Positions 37,518 to 47,515 are shown, counted from the first letter of the stretch. The stretch is DNA of 64,000 nucleotides from Flavobacterium buctense (GCF_014486695.1 NZ_JACTAB010000007.1:62001-126000), one strand, 5' to 3'. Numbers and translations: made by a program. Notes: generated by a model from the letters alone, not told the origin.

Positions 37518-37583
37518 ACTTTATGCTGAAATTCAACCCCTTGAATTTTTGATTCCTTTGTCTTTGGAAATTGCGCTTTGTTG

Positions 37584-37614
37584 TTGCACATCTCGTTAGT
37601 TATTCCTAATTTTA
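37584..37614 (+). promoter_or_regulatory. Promoter for the RelA/SpoT gene
   Basis: TTG at 37584-37586, a 20-base spacer and TAATTTTA at 37607-37614 fit the flavobacterial consensus with one mismatch. An 18-base palindrome overlaps the -7 box. Confidence 0.5.
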
Positions 37615-37619
37615 GGAAT
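37602..37619. promoter_or_regulatory. Palindrome overlapping the RelA/SpoT promoter
   Basis: ATTCCTAATTTTAGGAAT has arms ATTCCTAA/TTAGGAAT around two T. It is perfect over eight bases per arm, covers the -7 box and ends 14 bases before the ATG at 37634. It is a candidate operator; a simple RNA hairpin with a two-base loop is less likely. No regulator is assigned. Confidence 0.5.
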
Positions 37620-37633
37620 TGAATGAACTTGCT

Positions 37634-39853
37634 ATGATTGAAATTGATTTAGAAGAGGAAAAAAAAGCTATTGCCCGAGAATACAAAGAATTACTTCGCA
37701 TAAGTTACCAAACGCTTACCGATTCAGATAAAAAATTGATTCGAAAAGCCTTTGACGTAGCGGTTGACGCTCACAAAGACCAACGCCGTAAGTCTGGGGA
37801 AGCCTATATTTTTCACCCTATTGGCGTGGCCAAAATTGTTGCCTCCGAAATTGGTTTAGGCGCCACCAGTATCGCCGCTGCATTAATGCACGACGTGGTA
37901 GAAGACACAGATGTAACCATAGAAGACATCGAAAAAATGTTCAATCCGAAGATTGCGCATTTGGTGGAAGGTTTGACCAAGATTTCCCAAGTCAAAAAAG
38001 ACATGAACATTTCTATGCAAGCGGAAAATTTCCGTAAAATGCTATTGACATTGAATGATGATGTTCGGGTAATCTTAATCAAAATTGCCGACCGTTTGCA
38101 CAATATGCAAACCATGGATTCCATGCCGGATTACAAACAGGTGAAAATCGCTTCCGAAACTTTATACATTTATGCACCACTCGCCCATCGTTTGGGATTA
38201 TACAACATTAAAACCAAGTTAGAAGACTTAGGTTTAAAATATACTGAACCGGATGTTTACACCGATATTGTCAGCAAAATCAAGGAAACCAAAGAAGAAC
38301 AAGACGCTTATATCGCAACAATTTCCGATGTATTAAAGAAATCATTAGACGAAGAAGGCGTTGAATACACCCTCAAAGGCCGACCGAAATCTATCTACTC
38401 CATTCGCAGAAAAATGGCAGCGCAAAACGTCACTTTTGATGAAGTTTACGATAAGTTTGCCCTCCGAATTATATACAAATCCAACTTACACGACGAGAAA
38501 TTCCTCGCCTGGAAAATTTATTCCATAGTTACTGATCATTATCGTCCGAGTCCGAGTCGCTTGCGCGATTGGATTTCATCACCCAAATCAACCGGTTATG
38601 AAGCTTTGCACATCACGGTGATGGGACCAAAAGGCCGTTGGGTAGAAATTCAGGTGCGAAGCGAACGCATGGACGAAATCGCCGAAAAAGGATACGCCGC
38701 CCATTACAAATACAAACAAGGCGCTACCGAAGAAAGCGGTTTAGACACTTGGCTTAACTTGTTAAAAGAAGCTTTGGAAAGTTCGGAAACCAATGCGGTC
38801 GACTTTGTAGAAGACTTCAAAATGAATTTGTATGCCAAAGAAATCTTTGTCTTTACGCCTAAAGGAGAAATCAAATCGTTACCCAAAGGCGCCACTTCAC
38901 TCGATTTTGCCTTTAGTATTCACTCCGAAATCGGAATCAAAACCCGAGGCACACGTGTCAACGGAAAGCTTGTTCCGCTCAATTTCGAATTAAAAAGTGG
39001 TGACCAAATTGAAGTCATTACCTCTGTCCACCAAAAACCAACCATCAACTGGTTGGATTATGTTACTACCTCAAGAGCTAAAAATAAAATCAGAAATGTC
39101 CTGAATGAAGACACCAAAAAAATTGCCGAAGACGGTCGAGAACTATTGACCCGAAAAATGAAACACTTAAAGATTACTTTGAGTGAATCGGTGATTAATG
39201 AGTTGGTGAACTTCTTCAACCTTAAAACCAGCTTAGACTTGTTTTACCGAGTAGGAATCGGCTCCATTGAAAACCAGCAACTAAAAGATTTTGCGGCGCA
39301 AAAAAGTAATTCCTTGATGAATTTCTTTAAGAATAAAATCAAGCGTTCCCCAAGTTCAAAACCCGATGAAATCAACAAACAAGAGCTTAGTAAGAATTTT
39401 GACATGCTCGTTTTTGGTTCGGAACAAGACAAATTAGATTATAAACTGTCTTCTTGTTGCAACCCCATTCCGGGCGACGAAGTGTTTGGCTTTATCACCA
39501 TCAACGAAGGCATTAAAGTTCATAAAAAAGATTGTCCGAATGCCATAACATTGCAGTCAAATTACGCTTACCGTATCATGCAAGCCAAATGGATTGACTC
39601 TTCGCAACAAGAATTCAAAGCCATTTTAAAAATTACCGGCATGGACAGTTTAGGGCTGACCAACGAACTGACCAAAGTAATTTCAAATAACATGCACGTA
39701 AACATTCAAAGCATTTCCTTGAGCGGTGAAGCCGGAATTTTTAACGGACAAGTAGCAGTAATTGTGCAAAACAACAGCATACTAAAAAAACTCATCGACA
39801 ATATTAAAAAAATAGATGGTGTTGATAAAGTAACGAGAGTCTATACGAATTGA
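37634..39853 (+). CDS. spoT: Bifunctional (p)ppGpp synthetase/hydrolase RelA/SpoT
   Basis: The ATG at 37634 gives 739 residues; a TTG 15 bases upstream overlaps the promoter palindrome and is not needed. The N-terminal HD hydrolase domain has HDVVED at 86-91; the synthetase domain follows with YDKFALRIIYKS and GYEALHITVMGP. A TGS domain starts near KEIFVFTPKGEIKSLPKGATSLDFAF, and the C-terminal end carries a zinc-finger-like SCCNPIPGDEVFGF and an ACT domain. Intact HD and synthetase motifs suggest both activities. It sets (p)ppGpp levels during starvation. Confidence 0.93.
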   Translation: MIEIDLEEEKKAIAREYKELLRISYQTLTDSDKKLIRKAFDVAVDAHKDQRRKSGEAYIFHPIGVAKIVASEIGLGATSIAAALMHDVVEDTDVTIEDIEKMFNPKIAHLVEGLTKISQVKKDMNISMQAENFRKMLLTLNDDVRVILIKIADRLHNMQTMDSMPDYKQVKIASETLYIYAPLAHRLGLYNIKTKLEDLGLKYTEPDVYTDIVSKIKETKEEQDAYIATISDVLKKSLDEEGVEYTLKGRPKSIYSIRRKMAAQNVTFDEVYDKFALRIIYKSNLHDEKFLAWKIYSIVTDHYRPSPSRLRDWISSPKSTGYEALHITVMGPKGRWVEIQVRSERMDEIAEKGYAAHYKYKQGATEESGLDTWLNLLKEALESSETNAVDFVEDFKMNLYAKEIFVFTPKGEIKSLPKGATSLDFAFSIHSEIGIKTRGTRVNGKLVPLNFELKSGDQIEVITSVHQKPTINWLDYVTTSRAKNKIRNVLNEDTKKIAEDGRELLTRKMKHLKITLSESVINELVNFFNLKTSLDLFYRVGIGSIENQQLKDFAAQKSNSLMNFFKNKIKRSPSSKPDEINKQELSKNFDMLVFGSEQDKLDYKLSSCCNPIPGDEVFGFITINEGIKVHKKDCPNAITLQSNYAYRIMQAKWIDSSQQEFKAILKITGMDSLGLTNELTKVISNNMHVNIQSISLSGEAGIFNGQVAVIVQNNSILKKLIDNIKKIDGVDKVTRVYTN

Positions 39854-39866
39854 GTTGGGAGTTTTG

Positions 39867-39910
39867 AAACTTTGAACTTTAAACCTTAAACTTTGAACCC
39901 GAAACTTTGA
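39867..39910. repeat. Three direct copies of AAACTTTGA before fur
   Basis: AAACTTTGA occurs at 39867, 39888 and 39902, embedded in related ACTTTAAACCTTAAAC stretches. The third copy contains the TTG -33 element of the fur promoter. It may be slippage-generated sequence or a clustered binding site. Confidence 0.5.
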
Positions 39911-39936
39911 TACCTTAAACAAAAAAATTACCTTTG
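39907..39936 (+). promoter_or_regulatory. Promoter for the fur gene
   Basis: TTG at 39907-39909, a 19-base spacer and an exact TACCTTTG at 39929-39936 match the Bacteroidota consensus. The -7 box ends four bases before the ATG at 39941, so transcription may begin at or within a base or two of the start codon, giving a leaderless mRNA. Confidence 0.65.
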
Positions 39937-39940
39937 CCGT

Positions 39941-40388
39941 ATGACATTAATTGCTACCGATAATATCAAAAATCAAGAGACCGTAAAAAACGTTTTTACG
40001 ATGTACTTGGAGAACAAAGGGCATCGCAAAACCCCTGAGCGCTATGCTATTCTACAGGAAATTTACGACAGCGAGGAGCATTTTGACATCGAGAATTTGT
40101 ACATCAAAATGAAAAACAAAAACTATCGTGTCTCTCGTGCGACTTTGTACAATACTATTGAGCTTTTATTAGATTGCGGTTTGGTTCGCAAACACCAATT
40201 CGGGCAAAACCAAGCGCATTATGAAAAGTCTTATTTCGACAGGCAACACGATCACATCATCATGACCGATACCGGTGAAGTAATTGAGTTTTGTGACCCA
40301 AGAATACAAACCATCAAACAAACTATCGAAGAAATATTTGGTATTGAGATTCACAACCATTCGTTGTATTTCTATGCCAACAAAAAAT

Positions 40389-40405
<17 letters not shown>
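39941..40405 (+). CDS. fur: Fur-family metal-responsive regulator
   Basis: This 154-residue protein has a winged-helix DNA-binding domain ([54 protein letters not shown]) and a C-terminal dimerisation domain with [27 protein letters not shown], which carries the His/Glu/Asp metal ligands. The Cys-rich structural zinc motif of many Fur proteins is absent, as in some Bacteroidota Fur/Zur-like members. Fe2+, Zn2+ or peroxide sensing cannot be distinguished. The last codons lie inside an AT-rich repeat that is mirrored before purA. Confidence 0.85.
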
Positions 40406-41842
<1,437 letters not shown>

Positions 41843-41847
41843 TAAAG

Positions 41848-41876
41848 AAACCCTTTCAGTGATGAGAGGGTTTTTC
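41848..41876 (+). terminator. Rho-independent terminator after purA
   Basis: AAACCCTTTC pairs with GAGAGGGTTT (one G-U pair) around a short loop, followed by TTTTTCTTTT. It starts six bases after the purA stop. A related terminator lies at 44246-44285. Confidence 0.85.
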
Positions 41877-41932
41877 TTTTGGTAGTGTTTTTTTGTATAT
41901 TAGCAGTAGGATAGATTGACAGTCGTAGCTAT

Positions 41933-41948
41933 CTGTTAGTTGGCAGTA
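41933..41948. repeat. Left inverted-repeat flank of the FKBP gene
   Basis: CTGTTAGTTGGCAGTA is near the reverse complement of TACTGCTAGCAACAG at 42386-42400, on the other side of the FKBP gene. Such complementary borders around one gene resemble a gene cassette; see the finding for 41933-42400. Confidence 0.5.
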
Positions 41949-41980
41949 ATGCGCTGAAAACCTTGAAAATTTATCAACTT

Positions 41981-42379
41981 ATGAAATTATTTAACACAAT
42001 ATTTTTGATTTTACTATTTAGCAGTTGCTCGAATAAAATTATTTCAACAAAATCAGGGTTACAATATCGTATTTTAGAGAATGGGAATGGAATAAAAGCC
42101 AAAGCTGGTGATGAAGTCTTTATATATGAAACAACTAGTTACAGAAATGGAACTATTCTATATTCAAATTATAATTCTAGTTCACCCGTAAAAGTTTTAA
42201 TTGGTGGAAATCAAGCAACAGCAGCTGTTGACGAAGGATTACGTGGGATGCAAGTTGGAGAAATTCGTGAATTAATTGCTCCTAATTATTTAGTTAAGAG
42301 AAAAGGGTACCCGAGTAATGTTAGTCCAGATTCTACTCTTGTAATTAAAATTAAATTAGATAAAATTGAAAGAAGGTAA
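41981..42379 (+). CDS. FKBP-type peptidyl-prolyl isomerase-like lipoprotein
   Basis: The ATG at 41981 gives 132 residues with a lipoprotein signal (LLFSSCS). GLQYRILENGNGIKAKAGDEVFIYETTSYRNGTILYSNY and VDEGLRGMQVGEIRELIAPNYL match the FKBP fold; the Trp of the usual GWDEGL is replaced by Val, which may weaken or remove isomerase activity. Such lipoproteins may act as envelope folding factors. The gene sits in the block between the two purA tails and is bounded by short inverted repeats at 41933 and 42386. It has a lower GC than purA to the eye. Function beyond the fold is unknown. Confidence 0.85.
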   Translation: MKLFNTIFLILLFSSCSNKIISTKSGLQYRILENGNGIKAKAGDEVFIYETTSYRNGTILYSNYNSSSPVKVLIGGNQATAAVDEGLRGMQVGEIRELIAPNYLVKRKGYPSNVSPDSTLVIKIKLDKIERR

Positions 42380-42385
42380 TATTCG

Positions 42386-42400
42386 TACTGCTAGCAACAG
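42386..42400. repeat. Right inverted-repeat flank of the FKBP gene
   Basis: TACTGCTAGCAACAG is the imperfect reverse complement of the left flank at 41933-41948 and begins seven bases after the FKBP stop codon. Confidence 0.5.
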
Positions 42401-42467
42401 TGGTTATCAGTTATAGCTGGTTTTCTTGAATTCCGATAACACGGATTTACAACCCCGATTCCAACAT

Positions 42468-42490
42468 CACGGATTTATAATCCGTGTTTT
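42468..42490 (+). terminator. Hairpin CACGGATT/AATCCGTG with T-run
   Basis: CACGGATT and AATCCGTG form an eight-base-pair stem with a three-base loop followed by TTTT. A partial copy of CACGGATT lies ~35 bases upstream. It may terminate the FKBP transcript or be part of a repeated intergenic sequence. Confidence 0.5.
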
Positions 42491-42612
42491 CCTAAAATAC
42501 CCAAAACCATTCCAATCGAAAGTTTCCCGCATTTCCTGCCTGTTTTGAAAACAACTTAACAAGCTTATTTTTAAAATTTTACATACATTTACCGTTTTTT
42601 AAAACAGTCTTT

Positions 42613-44136
42613 ATGAAAAGAATTATTACTAGTATACTTTTGGTTATTTCCGCTATCGCCTCTTCCCAAACCTTGAGTTGGAATATTGCGGACAGTTTTG
42701 ATAATTTCAGTTATTCGGCAGCAGTTTGCAGGATTGATTCGAATGACAATATTTACACCAAATATTCCACAACCTTAGTCCAATATGGAGATGCCTTGGG
42801 TTATATTGAAAAATACAATGCCGGAGGTACAAGAGATACCTCATTTGGTACTAACGGCGTTTTAGCACTTAATCCCTTATTACCGGGATCGGGTTCTAAA
42901 TATGTCTATTCTTTTGAAATTACCAATGACCAAAAATTACTGTTTTTAGCCAAAAGTGGGTCTCTCCTCTATTTTTTAAGACTAAACACTGACGGAACGC
43001 TCGATACTACTTTAAATGGAACCGGAGTTAAGCAAATTCTAACCGATACCAATAGGTATTATGAGCACTTTTCACCTTCAATGATTAAGGAAGGTAACAA
43101 CTATTTTATGAGCCATAATTTTGATACTATTCTAAACCAAAGGCTTGCAGAAGTTCACTGTTTTGACGACTCCGCTAATTTGGTTACCACCTTTGCCAAC
43201 CAAGGTCATTTTTTAGTAAACTATGGAGCGCTCTACACTTCCTACTGTTCGATTAGAAGTATATTTTATACCAATAATTCATTATACATCTCCGGAACCG
43301 GTTATGTAAACAGCACTACCAATGACCGTTACCTTACCAAGCTAAATCCGACAACAGGCCAGCCGGATACCAATTTCGGAACTAACGGGCAACTGCTTTT
43401 TAACGACAGAATCCCTAGCCTAATTCAGGCCGATGGCAAAATAATTTACATAAGATCCGTTGATATCAGCCCTGCTCAACAAGACCTGCAAGCTACCAGA
43501 TATTTAGCCGACGGAACTGTCGACAGTACTTTTGCCAATAACGGCACAATGACCGTAGCAGCTGCTTGGACGAGTAGTAGTTATGTAAAACCTTATAATC
43601 TGCCTAACGGCGATATTCTTTTACATTATCGACTTACTCTATTTGCCTCTGATAAAGATGCTGTGATGTATGTAACCAATGCAGGAGTAAAAAACACTAG
43701 TTTTGGTGGAAATGTTATTGATAATGGAAATCCGGTGTTAGGAAGTTTCGGTCTTCCGACCTATAAAGCCAATCCGGGAAATTTAAGTCTTGGCACTAAT
43801 TATTTTGTAACAACTTCTGAAAGACAAGCGCTGCCACAAAGCATTACTACAACAAAAATTAATTACACCTTTCAGACCTTATCAAGCAATGATAATAACC
43901 TATCCGGTTTTAAAATCCTGCCTAACCCAAGTGATTCTGAAATAAATATTGTAAGTTCTGAGGCTTTTACCACTGTTCAAATTTACAATATTGAAGGCCG
44001 ATTATTGCAAACATCGGTAACGACTAATCCTATGCTTGAAAAAAGACTAGACATAAGCAGCTTGTCAAAAGGAGTTTATATAGTTGAGGTACAATCAGAA
44101 AATAAAAGGGAAATCCAAAAGTTGATTAAAAATTAA
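42613..44136 (+). CDS. Secreted delta-60-repeat protein with T9SS type A sorting signal
   Basis: This 507-residue protein has a signal peptide (residues 1-19, ending AIASSQ) and several delta-60-type repeats (GGTRDTSFGTNGV, GTLDTTLNGTGV, GQPDTNFGTNGQLLF, GTVDSTFANNGTM) that form a beta-propeller-like region. The C-terminal ~75 residues (FKILPNPSDSEINI, VQIYNIEGRLLQ, LDISSLSKGVYIVEV) are the T9SS type A domain for export and surface attachment. It lies inside the block delimited by the second purA tail. A role in adhesion or a surface-exposed binding function is inferred. Confidence 0.9.
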   Translation: MKRIITSILLVISAIASSQTLSWNIADSFDNFSYSAAVCRIDSNDNIYTKYSTTLVQYGDALGYIEKYNAGGTRDTSFGTNGVLALNPLLPGSGSKYVYSFEITNDQKLLFLAKSGSLLYFLRLNTDGTLDTTLNGTGVKQILTDTNRYYEHFSPSMIKEGNNYFMSHNFDTILNQRLAEVHCFDDSANLVTTFANQGHFLVNYGALYTSYCSIRSIFYTNNSLYISGTGYVNSTTNDRYLTKLNPTTGQPDTNFGTNGQLLFNDRIPSLIQADGKIIYIRSVDISPAQQDLQATRYLADGTVDSTFANNGTMTVAAAWTSSSYVKPYNLPNGDILLHYRLTLFASDKDAVMYVTNAGVKNTSFGGNVIDNGNPVLGSFGLPTYKANPGNLSLGTNYFVTTSERQALPQSITTTKINYTFQTLSSNDNNLSGFKILPNPSDSEINIVSSEAFTTVQIYNIEGRLLQTSVTTNPMLEKRLDISSLSKGVYIVEVQSENKREIQKLIKN

Positions 44137-44207
44137 ATTTGAGAGTACCTAAAAGTCTCAAAAACAACCATTTAAGCATTTACTAACCTATCAAGTCTAA
44201 AAATAAG

Positions 44208-44240
44208 ACCGGAGATAGAGAACAGACAATAACGAGATAA
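44208..44240 (+). pseudogene. Diverged copy of the purA 3' end
   Basis: In frame, this reads TGDREQTITR then TAA, against [10 protein letters not shown] then TAA at the end of purA (41813-41842). No longer purA-like coding sequence precedes it. It is followed, as in purA, by AATACAGAAACCCTTTCAG, so the similarity continues into the terminator. It looks like a remnant left by duplication or insertion at the purA 3' end. Confidence 0.7.
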
Positions 44241-44245
44241 TACAG

Positions 44246-44285
44246 AAACCCTTTCAGTCCCGAAGCCTCGGGAGAGAGGGTTTTT
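44246..44285. terminator. Terminator next to the second purA tail
   Basis: AAACCCTTTC pairs with GAGAGGGTTT; an inner CCCGA/TCGGG stem extends it, and TTTTTATTT follows. The outer stem matches the purA terminator. It can also end the convergent CIA30 transcript. Confidence 0.75.
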
Positions 44286-44317
44286 ATTTACTGGTCTAAA
44301 GAAGAATCTATTTTAAG

Positions 44318-44839
44318 CTACTTTACCTCTATTTTATCAATAACCAATTGAAAATTTTCATCGGTCTTATTGCCAATCAAAAAAGCAATTTCTTCTAAAC
44401 TTATTCCATCATAATTGGGAAGGTTTAAAGTTCTGCCTCTAAATGAGGCATACATTTGATTAATGGGTATTTCTATAGTTTGCCATTCCGATGTGGTTTC
44501 AAATTCATATATATAGGAATAGTAATCATTTACTCTTGACTTCACTCGGAACTGATACTTTTTCTTATCGCCTTTCAATACTATACTAAAAACCTTGTAT
44601 TCTTTGATTGATGTTGTTTTAAAAAAATGGCGAACCGAACAAAAACCTCCATTATTTTTTGTAGAAACAAATCCATTAAACACTCCATTGCCGGCATCAT
44701 CAATAAAAAAATCACTCGATGAAACTCCACCCATCACACCATCGTCAACGATATTCCAATCTGTAACAGTACTATCATTATTAAAATCAAAAAGTAAAAT
44801 AGGATTCATTACAAAAGAAATTATTAGAATGTAAAGCAT
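44318..44839 (-). CDS. CIA30-family protein
   Basis: This 173-residue protein has a short hydrophobic start (MLYILIISFVM) and then the CIA30 pattern: LFDFNNDSTVTDWNIVDDGVMGGVSSS, FNGFVSTKNNGGFCSVRH and SEWQTIEIPINQMYASFRGR. The fold is a galactose-binding-like jelly roll. In mitochondria CIA30 helps complex I assembly; bacterial members have no proven role. The start could be the Met at residue 11 instead. It is convergent with the terminator of the neighbouring block and has no obvious operon partners. Confidence 0.85.
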   Translation of the reverse strand: MLYILIISFVMNPILLFDFNNDSTVTDWNIVDDGVMGGVSSSDFFIDDAGNGVFNGFVSTKNNGGFCSVRHFFKTTSIKEYKVFSIVLKGDKKKYQFRVKSRVNDYYSYIYEFETTSEWQTIEIPINQMYASFRGRTLNLPNYDGISLEEIAFLIGNKTDENFQLVIDKIEVK

Positions 44840-45225
44840 AAATAAAAAATTAAAAACCCTTCAAATGTAACCACATAGATTAAATCAAAATAGTATTTAA
44901 CAGTTTTGATGGACTTTATAACAATTGTTTAAGCTGCTAAAAACTAACACTTTTAAACTATTTATTTTTTTTGCACACAACCTCAATAAATTGTTTGGAA
45001 AGATTTATAATTGAAATTAATTTTTATGTTAGATACAGTAAAACAACTATTTATACATTTAAAATAAATCTCTCAAACCAAGATACTCCGATTTAAAAGC
45101 ATAATTTATGCTAAAGTTGTATTGAATAAAACATCGATTTATAAATATAAGATTCTAAATTTATAGTTCTAAAATTGCATAGAATATTAATAGTAAAACC
45201 TAACCTAACCAATTTCAATAAAACT
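44840..45225. other. Non-coding AT-rich spacer
   Basis: This 386-base spacer between the divergent CIA30 and DUF2200 genes is very AT-rich. I see no repeat, RNA gene or family-like reading frame in it. An in-frame TTG at 45175 upstream of DUF2200 is not needed. Confidence 0.5.
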
Positions 45226-45576
45226 ATGGAAAACCACAAAGTATTCAAAATGTCTTTCGCCAGTGTTTATCCGCATTACATTAACAAAGCGGAGAAAAAA
45301 GGCCGCACCAAAACAGAAGTTGACACCATTATCTGTTGGCTAACCGGTTATGACCAACAAACTTTGCAAAACCAAATTGACACCAAAAAAGACTTTGAAA
45401 CTTTTTTTGCAGAAGCACCGCAACTCAACGAGCATGTTTCCAAAATAACCGGTTTGATTTGCGGGTATCGCGTAGAAGACATCAAAGATCCGCTCATGCA
45501 AAAGATTCGGTATATGGACAAACTCATTGATGAATTAGCCAAAGGAAAAATAATGGAAAAGATTTTAAGGAGCTGA
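45226..45576 (+). CDS. DUF2200 family protein
   Basis: The ATG at 45226 gives 116 residues; a TTG 51 bases upstream is rejected because the extension is not typical. [43 protein letters not shown] and the C-terminal [31 protein letters not shown] are characteristic of the DUF2200 family, small cytoplasmic proteins of unknown function. It has no signal peptide and no obvious partner genes. A bidirectional terminator follows, shared with the amylase gene. Confidence 0.88.
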   Translation: MENHKVFKMSFASVYPHYINKAEKKGRTKTEVDTIICWLTGYDQQTLQNQIDTKKDFETFFAEAPQLNEHVSKITGLICGYRVEDIKDPLMQKIRYMDKLIDELAKGKIMEKILRS

Positions 45577-45586
45577 ATAAAAAAGA

Positions 45587-45622
45587 AAACCCTTTCTTCC
45601 AAAATATCGAGAGAAAGGGTTT
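45587..45622. terminator. Bidirectional terminator between DUF2200 and amylase genes
   Basis: AAACCCTTTCT and AGAAAGGGTTT form an 11-base-pair perfect stem, preceded by an A-run and followed by a T-rich stretch. It ends two convergent transcripts. It is the third AAACCCTTTC-type stem within about 4 kb. Confidence 0.85.
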
Positions 45623-45640
45623 ATGGTATTTTAAATAGCT

Positions 45641-47515
45641 TTACAACTTAAATATAAAGGATTCACTAGGTTTCACTTTTAGTTTTACAGTTCCCACGCC
45701 ATTGACTACAGTCAACACCGCATTGCTGCCGTATAGTTGGTCTTTTACCGTATAACTTCCGTCTAATATATTCCATTTTGAAATGACTTCAGCCGGTATT
45801 TTTAAGTCGAAGTTACTGGTAGTCACCCATGAGAAGTTGGCCACCACAATTAATTTCTCATTAGTACTGTAACGCACATAAGCATACAATCCCGGATCAT
45901 AATCTTTAGTTTCCTTACGGTTAACCTCTTGAATGGATTGGAATTTGCCCACCATGGCTTCACTGGTTAAAGTGAAATTCAATAGGCGCGAATAAAAATC
46001 ACGCAACTCTTTTTCTTTCGCAGTCAATTGTCCGCCATCAAACTTACCGCCGTTCATCCAACGTTGGTGACTCGGAACGCCTACATAATCAAAGATGGAA
46101 GTGCGTGAACGCGTACCAAAACCTCCGTTTTCATTACCGGCCTCGCCTACTTCTTGACCAAAATAAACCATAGTTGGCGAAGAACTTAGTGTTGCAGAAA
46201 CCACCATTAGTGGCTTTCCTTTTTCCGGTGTTCCGGCAAATTCAGGACTGGCTAATCGTTGTTCATCGTGATTGTCTAAGAAATGTAACATGTGGTGTTC
46301 AATATCGGCCATGCTTTCTTGGATTTCTGTTAGCGGATCAGGTAGCGCATTGCCTTGAATCACCGCTTTTAAATGATCATAGGTTTCTACTTTGTCGTAG
46401 AGATAATCCATTTTGCCCAACTTAATATAATTTCTATATTCCTTCGGATTGTATACTTCAGCTAACAAAAAGGCATTCGGGTTTTTCATTTTGATGGCAG
46501 AATTCATATAGCTCCAAAACTCAACCGGAACCATTTCGGCCATATCATAACGGAAACCATCAACGCCTTTGGCTAACCAGTACAAGGCGATATCACGAAA
46601 TTTTTCCCAAGAACTCGGCACGTCTTTTCCTTGCCAAAATTCGTAATGCGTTTTGTAATCTTTGGTTTCAAATCCGGCCGGCAATTCCGGAAAATCTTTT
46701 GAACCATCAGGTCTGATGCCATAATTGACTTTCACGGTTTCATACCAATCGTTGATGTCCGGTTTGGCCAAACGCGAACCATTACCGGTCCATTTCGCCG
46801 GAAACTCACTAAACTTTCCATCATTTAACGGATTCGCTTCACCGTTCAATGGCTTGTAATCCGGAGAAGTAGGCACTTCAAAAGGAGTATTGGGGATATA
46901 ATAAAAATTGTTATCCCGAGCATATTCTACCGAAGTGTCATCATCAGCTCCAAAATCTTTGACGCCTTTCGGATTGGTTAATCCTGTATAATTTCGGGCA
47001 ATATGATTAGGAACAATATCGATAATTACCTTTAATTTATTCTTGTGAGTTCTCGAAATAAGCGCTTCAAACTCTTCCAACCTTTTAGCCGGATTAACCG
47101 CTAAATCCGGATTTACATTGTAATAATCTTTCACCGCATAAGGGGAACCGGCACGACCTTTTACCACATCGGGATCATCGTTTGAAATACCAAATTTGGT
47201 GTAATCTCTAATTACATCGTGATGCGGGACTCCGGTATACCAAATATGAGTTACGCCCAGTTTCTTAATTTCCTCCAAAGCTTTATCAGTAAAATCATTG
47301 AACTTTCCAACACCGTTTTCTTCTATAGTTCCCCATGGTTTGTTGGTGGTATTCTTATTGCCGAATAATCGGGTAAAAACTTGGTAAACAACAGTTTTCT
47401 TGGGTTGTCCAACAACCTCAACTTGCTTCATCATAGGAGTTTGTGTATTGTTTTGGGCAAAAGTCATACTTCCAGTATAACTTATGGCAATCAGTATTAA
47501 TAGTTTTGTTTTCAT
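45641..47515 (-). CDS. Secreted GH13 alpha-amylase-family glycoside hydrolase
   Basis: This 624-residue protein has a signal peptide (residues 1-20, ending SMTFAQ) and a GH13 (beta/alpha)8 barrel. The four conserved regions are DIVPNHIARNY near 166, GFRYDMAE with the catalytic D324, LLAEVYNP with the acid E353, and FLDNHDEQR with D417. The C-terminal beta-sandwich carries the usual domain C. It hydrolyses alpha-glucosidic bonds in starch-like glucans, in the periplasm or outside. It is not next to susCD genes, so the regulation and target are unclear. Confidence 0.92.
   Translation of the reverse strand: MKTKLLILIAISYTGSMTFAQNNTQTPMMKQVEVVGQPKKTVVYQVFTRLFGNKNTTNKPWGTIEENGVGKFNDFTDKALEEIKKLGVTHIWYTGVPHHDVIRDYTKFGISNDDPDVVKGRAGSPYAVKDYYNVNPDLAVNPAKRLEEFEALISRTHKNKLKVIIDIVPNHIARNYTGLTNPKGVKDFGADDDTSVEYARDNNFYYIPNTPFEVPTSPDYKPLNGEANPLNDGKFSEFPAKWTGNGSRLAKPDINDWYETVKVNYGIRPDGSKDFPELPAGFETKDYKTHYEFWQGKDVPSSWEKFRDIALYWLAKGVDGFRYDMAEMVPVEFWSYMNSAIKMKNPNAFLLAEVYNPKEYRNYIKLGKMDYLYDKVETYDHLKAVIQGNALPDPLTEIQESMADIEHHMLHFLDNHDEQRLASPEFAGTPEKGKPLMVVSATLSSSPTMVYFGQEVGEAGNENGGFGTRSRTSIFDYVGVPSHQRWMNGGKFDGGQLTAKEKELRDFYSRLLNFTLTSEAMVGKFQSIQEVNRKETKDYDPGLYAYVRYSTNEKLIVVANFSWVTTSNFDLKIPAEVISKWNILDGSYTVKDQLYGSNAVLTVVNGVGTVKLKVKPSESFIFKL

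Noticed and set aside
39867..39910. AAACTTTGA repeats as a possible CRISPR remnant
   Set aside because: Units are nine bases long with irregular 5-12 base spacers and no cas genes; it does not fit an array.
44208..44240. The purA-like tail read as the end of a second gene
   Set aside because: No longer open frame resembling PurA precedes it; only the last ~10 codons match, so it is treated as a remnant.
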